A stretch of 64,000 nt of DNA from Myotis daubentonii. Its lineage: Eukaryota; Chordata; Mammalia; Chiroptera; Vespertilionidae. The notes beneath the pieces are model-generated. The model did no database searches. It was not told the origin of the DNA and was given only the letters and a program-made list of their open reading frames with translations. How positions within the stretch are numbered: the first letter of the stretch is position 1; every line of letters begins with the position of its first letter. Shown in pieces: positions 1-9,899 of the stretch. A program made the position numbers and the translations under genes. Where the stretch lies: assembly GCF_963259705.1 (NCBI RefSeq), contig NC_081848.1, positions 56,788,895 through 56,852,894 on the forward strand, read 5' to 3'.

Positions 1-222
1 GGAAGCATGGAATAGAGTTCAGAATCTCAGAGGGAAGAAGGGGGAGGTGGAATGGGGGGAATCAACCAAAGATCTTGTATGCATATATGCATAACTCATG
101 GACACAAACAATAGGGCGGTGAAGGCCTGGGGCAGGCGGTGTAGGCAGGCTGGAGGGGGTCACTGGGGGAAATAAAGGGGACATATGTAATACTTTCAAT
201 AATAAAGATTAAATAAAATTAA
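1..222 (+). mobile_element. L1 LINE 3' end (bat-type L1, 5'-truncated by the window edge)
   Basis: This is the 3' untranslated end of an L1 retrotransposon. The stretch at about 80-180 (cataactcatggacac, ggtgaaggcctggggc) occurs again in reverse complement at about 50130-50185, so it is a dispersed repeat. It ends in a poly-A-like tail with AATAAA signals at 170-222, as expected of an L1 3' end. The relatively intact text suggests a young, lineage-specific L1. No coding part of the element lies inside the window. Family assignment is by recognition. Confidence 0.7.
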
Positions 223-284
223 CCATCCCAGAGGCAAACAGGGTCTATTGTAAAAGCCCCTCTCCTCTGCAAGGTGCATTATTG

Positions 285-475
285 TTTACAGAGCTTGTGC
301 TCATCCATGATCACATCTGATCCTCAGAATATCCCTGTCAGGAGGAATATTGGCTGCCCTGTTTTATGGATGAGGAAATGTAGGTTCAGAGATAAGATTG
401 AAAAACTGGTAAATGGCCAAGAGGGGATTCTAGCCCAGGTCTGACTCAGGTCTGTGCTCCTCTAATCATATCACA
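285..475 (-). repeat. MIR SINE relic
   Basis: This is an ancient tRNA-derived MIR in reverse orientation. The diagnostic core is ttttatggatgaggaaatg followed by a decayed form of the MIR segment that normally reads 'aagtaacttgcccaaggtcac', then ctgactcaggtctgtgctcc. The flanks at 223-284 and 476-660 show nothing I can name. Confidence 0.6.
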
Positions 476-676
476 CTCCCTGTAACTTGGTTCATGATGT
501 TACTTCTCCACCATTCCCCTTCTGTTCTTCATCCTTGCATGACCTTAGAGACACTTGCAGGAATTGGCTAAGAAAGTGACCTGGTTCTGTCTTGTGACCA
601 GTCTCAGTGGACCCTCTGGGGCAGTACTCAGGGGTGTGAGATACATGTAAGTGTTTGGGTGCCCTTCTGCCCCCAG

Positions 677-843
677 CTGCTATTCCCTTTCTGCAGCCAT
701 CTTGCAGCTGGGCCCTCTGCTCTTAATAACAGGAGGCTCTGCCGCCTTCCTACCACCAGACCGGGTGGTGGTGATTGGAAGTGGCACAGATCTGGCTGGG
801 TACTGTGTTTGGATCTCATGAATCCCTCCCGCTCTAATGGCAG
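677..843 (+). other. Weak candidate exon (splice-bounded, hydrophobic reading frame)
   Basis: A pyrimidine-rich acceptor (cccttctgcccccag, ending at 676) and a consensus donor (CAG|GTGAGT at 843/844) bound 167 bp. One frame is open from codon 678 for 47 codons and stops at TGA 819. It reads as a hydrophobic run (AAILQLGPLLLITGGSAAF) followed by VVVIGSGTDLAG. I do not recognise the protein. A second good donor, CAG|GTAAGA, sits at 990/991. Splice-like strings occur often by chance, so this is only a candidate. It lies upstream of the CpG island, so it would belong to another transcript or to an alternative 5' end. Confidence 0.15.
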
Positions 844-1879
844 GTGAGTGTACCCACTTCCTAAGCCTAGATCTCCTGCCCCTCAACCAGCGGCCCAGCA
901 GCAGGATTGGCCTCCTGCTTTGGCCTGTGCCCTGAGCTCCTGTTCTAATGAACTGGCTGGGTCCACAGTCCCCAGGAGTTATCCTACCAGGTAAGACCTG
1001 TCTGTGGCTGTGGACACACCCTGCCGCCTGGAGGCATCTGTAGGCCAGGCCACCCTCCTGCCAGGATCAATAGGACTTCCCACCTTGGATGCCCTACCTG
1101 ATAGAGCAAGTTTTGATTGGAGGGTGAAGTAGGAGGGAAATAAGAGGTTTCCAGAGACAGAAGTGTCCATGCTGGCGCCTCTCTGGACATGTCAGTCTCA
1201 TCTTTTACTCCATGTTTTGGGACCTGACCTCAACTTAGGAGATGAGAGAATTTTTGTTTTCACCAGTTTAGGTCTTATTTGAAAACGGTGCTGGGATCCT
1301 AAAATTCCTCCCTCCTGGGCACTTAGATACTGGACTGCTGCATGAAAGAGGAGTAGAGGGACATGATAAGTACAAGCTTCTCTGATTTCAAAATGGCTCT
1401 GGGGAAGACAGAAGATGAATGAAGAACTTGCTGCAGAAAGCTCACCTGAGCAACAGGATGGGCTGCATTCTAGTTTCTGAAGGTCTGACTGTTAGGTAGC
1501 CCTGGGAGCTTGCTGTGGGAGTCTGAGAGGGAAGAAATGGGCCTTGGCCCTGAGGCAGGTTCAGTTCCGTGTTGGAAAAAACTCGCTCCCAGTCAGAGCT
1601 CTGCAAGAGGGAAGACACTAAGCCCTGCCTCAGGAGATGGCAGGGCCCCATCCAGAGGTGTTCACGGGCTGGACAGCTCCCGGGTGGGAACATGTCCACA
1701 GGGCTTTTGGATTTAGTGGTGTCCTGAATTGTTCCCCCTTGATGTGTTCTCCAGTGATGTGGGTCTTCCTTAAAGTGTCAGGTATGTCTGTCACTCAGAA
1801 GAACGCCAACAGGAGGGACCCGATGACTTTCTTTGCCCCCCTCCCTGTCCCCAGGGGGCACTTTTGAGTAGCAGCAGCA
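844..1879. other. Unique sequence, no gene or repeat recognised
   Basis: Moderately GC-rich single-copy-looking DNA. Open frames on both strands here (up to 85 codons) overlap one another and look like chance. It leads into the CpG island, so it may include distal promoter sequence. Nothing specific can be supported. Confidence 0.5.
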
Positions 1880-1969
1880 GCTCTGTAGAGACCCCTGCTC
1901 CCCTCTCAGATCCCGGAGCCGGGAGAGGGCTCGGGACCCTGGAAGGGGACCGAAATGGTGAGGTCGCCC

Positions 1970-2043
1970 ATTGGCTGAGACGTGCCATGTGAACGGTGCT
2001 GGTTGGTTGGCGGGAGGGAGGAGGAGGCGGTTTCCCGGGTAAC
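1970..2043 (+). promoter_or_regulatory. Inverted CCAAT box and RFX X-box-like motif
   Basis: ATTGG at 1970-1974 (CCAAT on the minus strand, within cgcccattggctgag) fits an NF-Y site. At 2030-2043 the near-palindrome GTTTCCCGGGTAAC resembles an RFX X-box (GTnRCC-n-RGYAAC). The right half matches fully; the left half has T where a purine is expected. The 60-bp spacing, and a position just upstream of the inferred first exon, suit core-promoter elements. RFX binding would hint at a ciliary or MHC-II-type programme, but that is speculative. Confidence 0.35.
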
Positions 2044-2044
2044 G

Positions 2045-2144
2045 GGAGGGCAAGGAGCGGCTGCCTCGGTGGCCGGGCTGAGGAGCGCGGGCCGACTGTA
2101 GAGACTGGCTGGAGACGGTGGCTCTGCAAAGCGCGTGGGCGCAG
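2045..2144 (+). other. Candidate non-coding first exon with splice donor
   Basis: The GC-rich stretch downstream of the CCAAT and X-box motifs ends in GCGCAG|GTAGGA, a good U1 donor at 2144/2145. The transcription start cannot be fixed from sequence; 2045 is a rough estimate from the promoter motifs. ATG codons in the segment do not open a convincing frame, so it is probably 5' UTR. The gene it belongs to is not identified, and no matching acceptor or coding exon is obvious downstream within the window. Confidence 0.35.
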
Positions 2145-2599
2145 GTAGGAGCCCCCGGCACCCGTCTTCCGGGGGCCGGGCCGGGCCATGCTGCCCGGTG
2201 CTGGGACCGGCGAGGGGAAAGTTTGCTTCCTAACAGGACGAGCAGGGAGGAGAGGACTTGGAGATGCTCTGTGCCGGGCTCCTGGGGCTGGGAAGGGCGG
2301 GGGTTGCTGGCGGGAAGAGGGCTGGCGCCCCGCACAGCACAAGGGGCGCAGAGGCCAGACCTCCACTTTGGGATCCCGGTGGAGGGCTGTGGCCTCCTTA
2401 GCTGCGGGTGGAAGCAGACACCCCCGCAGACAGAGGCACAGCGACCCACGCACACCCAGGGCTGGCGGGCCCTTGTTCAGAGATGCTCTGAGAAAGTGCG
2501 CCCTGGCCGATGCGGGCTGGGGCAGGCAGCAAGGTGCTCCCTGCGCGTTCTGCGCGCTCAGGGGGCGCACTTTCCTGTCCTCTGGCGACACTGCACACG

Positions 2600-3171
2600 C
2601 CCCCATCTAGAGTGGTGTGTGTCCCTCTGGTGGTGCGTGCCTAAGGCTGGGGGTATCTCCTGGTGCGTGTTGTTGTGTTTCTGGATGTCTTCTGTTTGTG
2701 TGTGTGCGTCCCCCCGCTGCGTGATTGCTTCTCTGGGTGTATCCTCACGTCTGGGTCCCTCTGTGTTTGCTGTTGGCGTGGGTGTCTGTGAACGCCCTCT
2801 CCGGGTACTTGTGTCTGAGTATTGCTGTTTGTGGATCCTTCTGTTTGCATCTCTATGTATTTTTGATTTGTGTGTGTGTGTCTCCTTCCTGTGTGCTTGT
2901 CTGTGCATCTGTGAGTATGTGTGTGTGTTTTGTCGGTGCTTCTGTTTTCTACTCCTCTCTGTCTCTGAATGCCGGTCTGGTACCTGTCTGTACGTGTCCC
3001 TCTCTGGGTGGATGTGCCTCCTCGTGTGTGATCTGAGCTTCTGTAGGTGTGTGTGTGTGTGCGTGCGTGTCCGGGTGAGCACGCGCTTGCATATAAGTCT
3101 GAGTGTGTATATGTCAGATCTCTAAGTGTCTACTATGCCTGTGTCAGTCTGTGTTTGAGTCTCTTCACTGT

Positions 3172-3206
<35 letters not shown>
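2600..3206 (+). repeat. TG/TC-rich, A-poor low-complexity block ending in (TG)n
   Basis: About 600 bp whose plus strand is almost all G, T and C with very few A. It contains repeated variants of tgtgtgtct, tctgtg and cctctctg and ends in a clean (TG)n run at about 3170-3206. It looks like a decayed TG-rich satellite or expanded microsatellite abutting the CpG island. The 335-codon plus frame and 174-codon minus frame across it give Cys/Val/Leu/Ser or His/Thr/Arg-rich peptides, typical of translated low-complexity DNA. Confidence 0.7.
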
Positions 3207-3207
<1 letters not shown>

Positions 3208-3560
3208 CTGAGTCGGGGTAACTAACCCGGGCCCCCTGTTTCCCAGGCTTTCCTTCTCCCAGGCTCCGGGTAGCCTCCAGCTGAGGGGCGAGGGCTGTGG
3301 GCGGGGAGGGGGCGCCAGAGCGCCAGGAGTCACAGCGCCTCCGGGGTGTGCCCTCCGCTGAGCCGACTCCTTTCTTGCCCGCAAAGGGACCCTGCGGCTG
3401 CAGCCTGCGCCACCCAGCTGGGGCCCTAGCGACTTATTTTTGTGTGCGATCCTTTCTTTTCTTCAGGGAAGAGGCGGGTGCACACTCAGCTCGCTCACCC
3501 GTCGCTGTGAGCAAATAAAGGCGTCAGGGTTGGCGGGTGGGTCAGCTCTTGGTGCGTGTG
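3207..3560. promoter_or_regulatory. Second GC-rich, CpG-containing patch
   Basis: CpG-bearing sequence (gggcgccagagcgccagg, gcgcctccggggtg, ctcacccgtcgctgtg) resumes after the TG block. It may be the far shoulder of the same CpG island, split by the low-complexity insertion. No exon can be supported. The string gcaaataaaggcg near 3508 is a chance AATAAA. Confidence 0.4.
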
Positions 3561-5282
3561 GAGCCCTCACAGAAGTGGCCAGCGGGCTCCCTTCTGGAGC
3601 AAAACCCCAAACTAAAAACCCAGCCCAGAAACGACCATGCCTTCTTGGCTGTCTTTCTTAGATATTATGTAACTTATTGATTGATTAATGAAAGGCTAGG
3701 TTTCCAAGAAGCTCCTCCCTTTCCCCTATTGGCAATGAAGACTAATTAAAAATGCTACATTAGTGATGAATGTTAATGAGACCATTGGAAAGACGGAAGC
3801 ATCCTGATTTCAGAAGCTTAACTCCTGTTATAAGATGAAACAGTTCAGGCTTCCCTTTCTCACCCCCCCCCCCCCCAGCCTTTCTTCCAGGTTTAAAACC
3901 ATTTCCCCAACCTCAGAGCGTCCTGGGGGAGGAAGGCTGGGTGAGGGGTGCAGGAGAAGCTAGAGAGAAGGTAGAGAAGTGAGAAGGCCAGAGGGGCTTT
4001 GCCCAATTTGGAAAACTTTGAAGAATTTAAAAAGGTTATTTTGTAAAACATATAAAATGGGCTCACGAATCCAGCACCTGGGCAGAAGGAAGGAGTACAT
4101 TGTACCTGGGAAGGTCTGGCCTATAGCTTGTCTGGTACCTAGGATCCCAACTTGGCATTTGCCAGGGAGCGGAGTTTTATGGCAGGGCGGGACGCTGTGG
4201 CACTCTCAGAAGGTGCCTCTACGTCTGAGACTAGACCCTTTCCTGGACGCCCACATCCTGGGCTGTACCTCCAAACCATTCTTGTAACCCCCCTCCCACC
4301 GGTCATTGCCCAAAGGCAGGAAAGATTTGGCAGAGGTGGAGTGGGAAGTGGAAGCCTTTTGTAGGGTGTGTTTGGACCAGGAAGGAGGAAGCCCTGGCAG
4401 TGTGTTCAGAAGGTCTTCAGTACGGCTGGACTTGTTTTGTGGACTTCAAGGAGAAGCAGGTCTCGCCCCACATAATCCCGACCCATCTTATGGAGCAACC
4501 CAGCCCAGTCTTCTCCTTTCTCCCCTTTCCCTTGCACTGTGCCTTGCTGACCCCTGGTACAGAGAGCAGCTGCTGGTATGTGGCTACATTTAGGGATCAG
4601 TTCAGCACACACATGGACTTCTCAACAGTCAGGGTAAATGTTCTTTTAGCCCTGCCTTTTTGCTCTTTTTTATTCAAGTGTTTACATTTCCTGAGATTTC
4701 TCTGGGCAGTGAGAAATCTGAGCTTTTGCATCAGGATTTCTCGCATGAAGTCTGCCCTCCCCGGCCAGGAAACAGATTGGCTATGGCAGCAGCAGACAGC
4801 CGCATCCCTGCTTCTCCCCACTCTCAGGTAACCCCTCCTCACCCTGGCTCCAGCACTGGGACAGCGACAGCCCCAGAACTGGTGGAGTAAAAAACACCAA
4901 AAGGCTCGCAGGAGGTGTTGAACATCCTCCCACTCCCTGCTGATGGGGAGGCATTTCTGTGGCGAGGACGTCTGTCCCCATGTGCACTTGGGGCGTGTGC
5001 ACCGGCTGGCGTGATGGGATGTGACAGGGTCTCACCCGGGAGAGAGCTAGGGGCCTGGTGCCGAGTGCAGAGCAGTTCGCAGACATGGAGGGAGCCCAGA
5101 GCTACGAATAAAGCAGCTCCTCTGGGGAAGGCCCTTCTAAGGAGGAGACCCTTTTGGCACTCATCTCCCTCCTCTTTTATTATTATTTATGAGGAGAGCC
5201 AGGAGATGTCAAAAGTATGGACTCCGGACTCAGGCTGCTTGTGAAGAGCCAAATAACTGTGACCTTGCCAGAGAGGCATGGA
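3561..5282. other. Unique sequence, no gene recognised
   Basis: Single-copy-looking DNA with a poly-C run at 3863-3876 (14 C) and an A/T-rich patch at 3660-3790. Overlapping open frames (up to 143 codons at 4400-4831) have no recognisable domains and conflict between strands. Nothing else is supported. Confidence 0.5.
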
Positions 5283-5420
5283 TATGAGCAAGGGCTGTGA
5301 AGTCAGACTTGGGTTCCAATTCCAGCCCTACAACTTCCTACCTGGGTGACTTTAGACAAGCTACTGGACCTTCCTTATGTTCAGTTGACTCACCTCTAAC
5401 ACAGGCCTAAGAATCCCTAA
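5283..5420 (+). repeat. MIR SINE relic
   Basis: The MIR 5' half in forward orientation: gctgtgaagtcagacttgg, gttccaattccagcccta and tgggtgactttagacaag match the MIR head and core in order. It is diverged and truncated at its 3' end. Confidence 0.7.
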
Positions 5421-5539
5421 TTGAAACAACATAGCTGGCACCCAGCAGACCCTTCGTAGAGATTTGTTGAATGAATGAATATAGCAAGCGTTCAATACAA
5501 GCTCGTAGTTACCTTTCGCTCACTTACTCTGTGTCAGCT

Positions 5540-5705
5540 GGTGAACTTGATCTTTCCACTGTTACGTGCTGTCGTTAACCCCACTTCATAGACGAGAACA
5601 CGGAGGCTCAGAGAGGCTAATTTCTGGCTCAAGGTCCCACAATGAGTTAAGTTGCAGAGTTGAACTTAAAATCTAGACCTGGGTCTTCTAGTTTGAGGTC
5701 TTAGT
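5540..5705 (-). repeat. MIR SINE relic
   Basis: Reverse-oriented MIR with the core cttcatagacgagaacacgg, gaggctcagagaggctaa and caaggtcccacaatgagt. It faces the forward MIR about 150 bp upstream; these are two independent insertions. Confidence 0.75.
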
Positions 5706-7160
5706 TTAGACACAGGAAAGGGTGATACTTGGAACCGGTTTGCCAGTTTATGGGCATCATGATCTGGAACTATAAAGAATGGATCTGAAGTCTCACCTTT
5801 GCCAGGGGTCCCTTGCAGGGGCTGTGGTGGGGGGTAACTAGAGGGCGCCTATATCTCGGGACGCTTATCTATTTCTAGGGCTTCTCTCATGCTGCCTCTA
5901 GTGTCAGCCCCGTTGGGTGTATGAGGTTTCCTCCTTCTGCACATTCTGTTCTCATCGATTCTGGCCAAATTCAGAACATTTATGACTTGGGAATTCCCTT
6001 GTAGAAATCTGCTCTGGCCGAGTGTTTCCTGCAGTGCAGGACAAGCCCCGAGCTTGCCGCAGCTTCTCTCCCAAGAGAAACTGTTCTCCTCCCCTCCTCA
6101 CAAGCCCTTTGTGGCCGAGTCTCTCACCCGCCTTTTAACCTGCTTTGGCATTAGCTGCGCAGAAGCCTTTTGTGATAGCGGATGGCTTCGGCCTCCTTCC
6201 AAAGCGGCCACTGGTCAGGACAGCTGCAAGGGAGGGTCTGAGGGCTTCTGTCTAGTGCCCGCTGCGGCCGGATCTGGCTACAGCTCTCCTGGCGGCTGGC
6301 GTGGCCTGAATCACAGAACAGCTAGTGTGTTGATTAGAAATGCTGGCAAGAGACTAGTGTCTTTTAGAAAAGAGCTCCCCCCCACCCCATGCCCCACTCC
6401 CCTTTCTTTCCTGGTTCTGTGGGAAGAGGCATTGATAATTATTTATTGGTGCCGCTTCATGGGGATTCTGCAATATGTCCTCACCTCTCAGACTGTTCGT
6501 GGAAGGTGCACCCTTTGCAAAATGTTTTCCTTGGTGCAGAGTTCCCTCCTACCTCCTCCCTCCGCGTCCCCCCCCCCCCCCAAGCTCTGTGACGTCAGTC
6601 AGGAGGTGCAGCTCCTCCGCCGCACAGTGGCCTTCCGCCCTTGGACGAGCCAGGCTGCTCCTTTTTTCACCTTCCCAGTGGACGCTGGTGTCTCACCTGC
6701 CACCCTCTGCCTCCGCAGCTCTAATTGGGGGCGGGGGGGGGCGGGGTATCGATGCCTTTTTGCTTCCCAGACCATTGCTTCCCTGTCTCATATCTGGGCG
6801 CCTTATTCCTGGGATGATGATGATGATGATTACACACTCCACATAGGGTGGAAAGTTAACGCAATTCCGGTGCCAGTGCGCTTATTCAAGAACAGGGTCC
6901 TCGGTGTGTCTCTGGCCAGGAGAAGTGGGGAGCCCATGAGGCCCCCCCGGCTGCTTGCCCATGGATGCGCTCGGAGTACTGAAAGGCTCGGAGGAAAATC
7001 GCTGGCCGCTGCCTGGTTTGGGATCCAGATGGTGGCCAAAGCCGCTCAAACCTGTACTTTTCTGCAAAAGACACATCTGACTGTTGCACATCTTTTCCTC
7101 AGGTACCGGTCTCACTCCATGGAGGAACTTGACAGCCCAGGAGGGGAGCAGCCTCTGTGA
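5706..7160. other. Unique sequence holding a 392-codon open frame of doubtful meaning
   Basis: An uninterrupted plus-strand frame runs from ATG 5982 to TGA 7158-7160. It crosses a poly-C run (about 6570) and a (GAT)n run (about 6815-6832, read as six Asp). There are no recognisable domains, transmembrane segment or signal peptide. Its Ser/Pro/Leu/Arg-rich make-up is what GC-rich non-coding DNA gives, and shorter frames on the other strand overlap it. I do not call a gene, but the length is unusual for this window. Confidence 0.3.
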
Positions 7161-7340
7161 TGAACGCTGGCAGGAGCTGTGAGGGGCGGCTTTGAGAGCA
7201 GGGTTTGCGGTGATTTATGGGAGTCAGAGGCTGCCGGAGAGGGATGTGGATGCTATCAGCTCGGTGGATTAAATGCCCATTTACATTGTTATTGACATAT
7301 AAATTATCGGTGCCAAGGAGACAGTGAGGGAGAGACTTTC
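7161..7340. promoter_or_regulatory. Possible conserved non-coding element
   Basis: A sharp change to AT-rich, motif-dense text (aaatgcccatttacattg, ttattgacatataaattatc) with homeodomain-like TAAT/ATTA cores and no repeat signature. This is a judgement from texture only. Cross-mammal alignment would decide it. Confidence 0.2.
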
Positions 7341-8463
7341 TGGGGCAGGAATGTGGCTTGTGCCCACGGATATGGACTCGTCTTTGCCCAAATCTGTCCT
7401 CTGGGCTCTCAGGAAGCCAATCGTGGAACTGAAGTAAAACCCCAAGTCCTGGCTCTCAGGATGCCTGCAGCAGCCACCCTCAGTGCTAAGGCAGCGATGG
7501 CGAGTGAGGCTCCCGCGTGGATCATAAGAAGTGGGGAAGACCTTTGAAGAGGTGGTGTGGATCTCCTCGGGTGGCGGGAGCCGTGTCTGGAGGCGTGCAT
7601 GCCTCGCCTTTGCCTGGGTCATTTTCTTCCTTTGTGGATTTGGAAGCATCGCTGAAAAGGAGAGAGGGCGTTTTGTTACTGGGAAATGGAATCGGTTTCT
7701 GAGTCCAGCCAACAGCAGAAGAGAAAGCTGGTGACACATGGCCTGGAAGATCAAAAGAGGGTAAGTGGCAGAACTTTTTTTTTTTTTTTTTTGTCACTTG
7801 GCTTGTGGCGCTGGAATTGCTCAGCATGAGTCAGAGAGCCCAGGTGGTTGTCACAGTGCTGCTGTGGTTGATTGTGTCTTTTCTCTGGTGAGGCAGGCAG
7901 AGTGGTGGCTCATAACTTGCCAGGTCCTAGTGCTGGGCTTGAAGCCTTGACTCGTTGTTGGGCAAGGGGAGAGAGAACGAAAGAAGAAAAACATTTGATC
8001 TCGGGAGCCAGAAAGGCCATAATTTATAAGCTATGGTTCAGAGAGTTAACGAAAAGAGTTGGTGTTCTCTAAGTCAGATATGAGCTCGTTTGTACTGAAA
8101 CCCCTTTGGGATTCACACACTCTTAGCACCTTTTGGACATGGTGCTCCCGACAGTGGTGGTTTTGTTTGAGTTATTCTCCATGTGGCCTGCTGGCTCTTG
8201 TGTTCGCAGATCAAAAGCATATCCTACTTTTTGGCCCCATCTGTGAGGATGTCACAGCCTCTTAAAAAGGCCTGTTGAGTGTAGGTCATTTGCTGTCATT
8301 GGTTTGAAAGCCATGGTCACCCAGGGCCTGTGTCTACCAGCTAAAGTTCAACTTGTCTTGAAAAGCCAGACACATTTGGGAGTAGCACAGAGTGGCTGGT
8401 TGTCTGGGAAGAAAGGTGAAGCTGTGTCTCCTCACTCCAGGGGAATTGCTAGGAGGGGGTACA
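7341..8463. other. Unique sequence with poly-T run, no gene recognised
   Basis: No exon or repeat is recognised here. A poly-T run of about 18 lies at 7774-7792. Minus-strand frames of 157 and 101 codons (7281-7754 and 7522-7827) overlap in different frames without recognisable domains and are treated as chance. Confidence 0.45.
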
Positions 8464-8489
8464 GTGTGTGTGTGTGTGTGTGTGTGTGG
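8464..8489 (+). repeat. (TG)n microsatellite
   Basis: An uninterrupted TG run of about 12 units followed by a short poly-G run. This is a typical mammalian dinucleotide microsatellite, likely polymorphic. Confidence 0.95.
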
Positions 8490-8722
8490 GGGGGGTGACA
8501 TGGGTTAAACATTGCTCCAGCAGGGCCAGAGTCTGTGTTCATGTAAACATACATTTTGATATTTCCTTTGAAATGTTGTGGATGATTGAAAAACTTGTGA
8601 TGTTCTTTCAAGGTGGGGTGGAATATCTGCTTTCCTCACAAGCCTCAAAGATCATTTCTTGCTGGTGTGAAATGCATACAGAAGTGAAAACTAGCCTTAA
8701 AACTCCTAACAATTTTAGATAG

Positions 8723-8723
<1 letters not shown>

Positions 8724-8807
<84 letters not shown>
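8724..8807 (+). repeat. Compound (TG)n(GA)n microsatellite
   Basis: About 18 TG units (8724-8759) run directly into about 23 GA units (8760-8807) without interruption. TG tracts can form Z-DNA and GA tracts can form triplex DNA. The frames read through it (Ser-Leu and Thr-His repeats on the minus strand) are artefacts. Confidence 0.97.
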
Positions 8808-8809
<2 letters not shown>

Positions 8810-9690
8810 ATTTGCATGAGGTTTTGAGTTGACTTTCAAAGGTTAAAATAATGGAAACAAACTAGATTTTAAAAGCACGGATACTGACTCCATTCCTAAA
8901 ACAAAGTTTCCACTCCTGAAACCCCTTTCACCACATTGCAGGAGGAATTTCCGTTATCGTAGGCACCTACATAAGTGAAATTTGTTCTGTGGTGTTTGAT
9001 TTATTCAGTGCATAACCTGCTAGACCTGTTTGCTCCTGTTCCTACAGCAGCTTTCTGAGAGAGAGGAGGAAAATCGGTAATTGTTGTGAACAGAACCTGG
9101 GATGGACTGCATTTTACTCAGTGTTAGCCAAATTTGGTATGCAGACACTTAGTGGAGGGACATTTGGGACCTCTGACACTGTAGAAAATTTTAATTGGGC
9201 TGGTATATCAAGATAATATGCAATTATGACGGCCTCTCCTTGGCTAGGTGTCGATGTCTGCATTTCCCATCTGTTCTTGGCTCTGGCTGTGTTGGGTCCA
9301 CATGTACCATGGAGCCTCTGGAAGTAGAATATAACCCCAAGTGAGGCTCTGCGGCAGCTGGGGTAACATCAATTGGTCATGCTCAGCTGACATTCATTTT
9401 AACTTGAACTCTAGCCGTCATGGTGATTATTAAATTTATAATGATATATGTAAGATCCATTTTAATGACTCTCCATGCTTGAGTGAGCTCTCACTTGTGC
9501 TGGCAAAATAAGGTTTAATAGAGTATTACATTTCATCTCCTACTGAATTTTCCAGGCAGCAGTTGAAACTTTGCTTAGGAGGAATTAGATTGTTTTCCCT
9601 GATAGGCATTGTAATCAAGTTACATATGGCTCGAGCACAGTGTCTGGGCTTCTAGAAATACCACCACTGTAGCAGCTTCTGTTGGCGTCA
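8808..9690. promoter_or_regulatory. Unique AT-rich sequence, possible conserved non-coding element at 9185-9640
   Basis: No repeat or exon is recognised. The stretch 9185-9640 has the low-CpG, motif-rich look of a developmental enhancer (attttaattgggctgg, gacattcattttaacttg, ttattaaatttataatg, attgtaatcaagttac), with many TAAT/ATTA cores. This is an inference from texture. Confidence 0.2.
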
Positions 9691-9707
9691 GCAGCTTCTG
9701 TTGGTGT

Positions 9708-9725
9708 ATGCGTGTGTGTGTGTGT
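9708..9725 (+). repeat. Short (TG)n run
   Basis: A short TG microsatellite within gcgtgtgtgtgtgtg. It is preceded by a near-perfect tandem duplication of gcagcttctgttgg at about 9671-9704. Confidence 0.7.
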
Positions 9726-9848
9726 TGTGGGTAAACATCCCCCCCATTTGCGTCAAGTGTGAAGCGAAACAAGCCTCCCGGCATGCAGCCTGGAATGTCT
9801 TGTCCAGGGAGCTGAAAGGGACTCTACAGTGTTTTGGCTCAGATACCT

Positions 9849-9899
9849 GGGGGGGGGGGGGGGGGGGGAGGGCGGGGAGGGGGCGGGAGAGGGAGGAGG
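9849..9899 (+). repeat. Poly-G run and G-rich tract
   Basis: About 20 consecutive G residues followed by G-rich DNA (gaggggggg-type blocks up to gggaggaggt). It can form a G-quadruplex and is prone to length error in sequencing. It gives the Gly-rich and Pro-rich frames seen on the two strands. Confidence 0.9.

Larger units (their letters stand above)
1880..2600. promoter_or_regulatory. CpG island, probable TATA-less promoter
   Basis: About 700 bp are rich in G+C and in undepleted CpG (for example ggagcgcgggccgactg, aaagcgcgtgggcgcagg). This contrasts with the CpG-poor DNA around it. In mammals this composition marks unmethylated promoters. No TATA box is seen. An inverted CCAAT box and an X-box-like palindrome lie in its left part, and a splice donor follows at 2145, which argues for rightward transcription. 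Long open frames on both strands (225 and 271 codons on the minus strand, 140 and 335 on the plus) are a composition effect of stop-poor GC-rich DNA. Confidence 0.65.

Noticed and set aside
1778..2606. Minus-strand frames of 225 and 271 codons across the CpG island
   Set aside because: They overlap in different frames and with plus-strand frames. The Pro/Arg/Ser-rich content reflects stop-poor GC-rich DNA, and no domain or splice logic supports them.
2118..3125. 335-codon plus-strand frame
   Set aside because: Most of it is the TG-rich low-complexity block translated into Cys/Val/Leu/Ser runs; the A-poor strand simply lacks stop codons.
3495..3520. Possible gene end at an AATAAA (gcaaataaaggcg)
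   Set aside because: It lies in a CpG-rich patch with no upstream exon and no GT-rich downstream element tied to a transcript.
8608..8839. Minus-strand Ser-Leu / Thr-His repeat frames
   Set aside because: Direct translations of the (TG)n(GA)n microsatellite.
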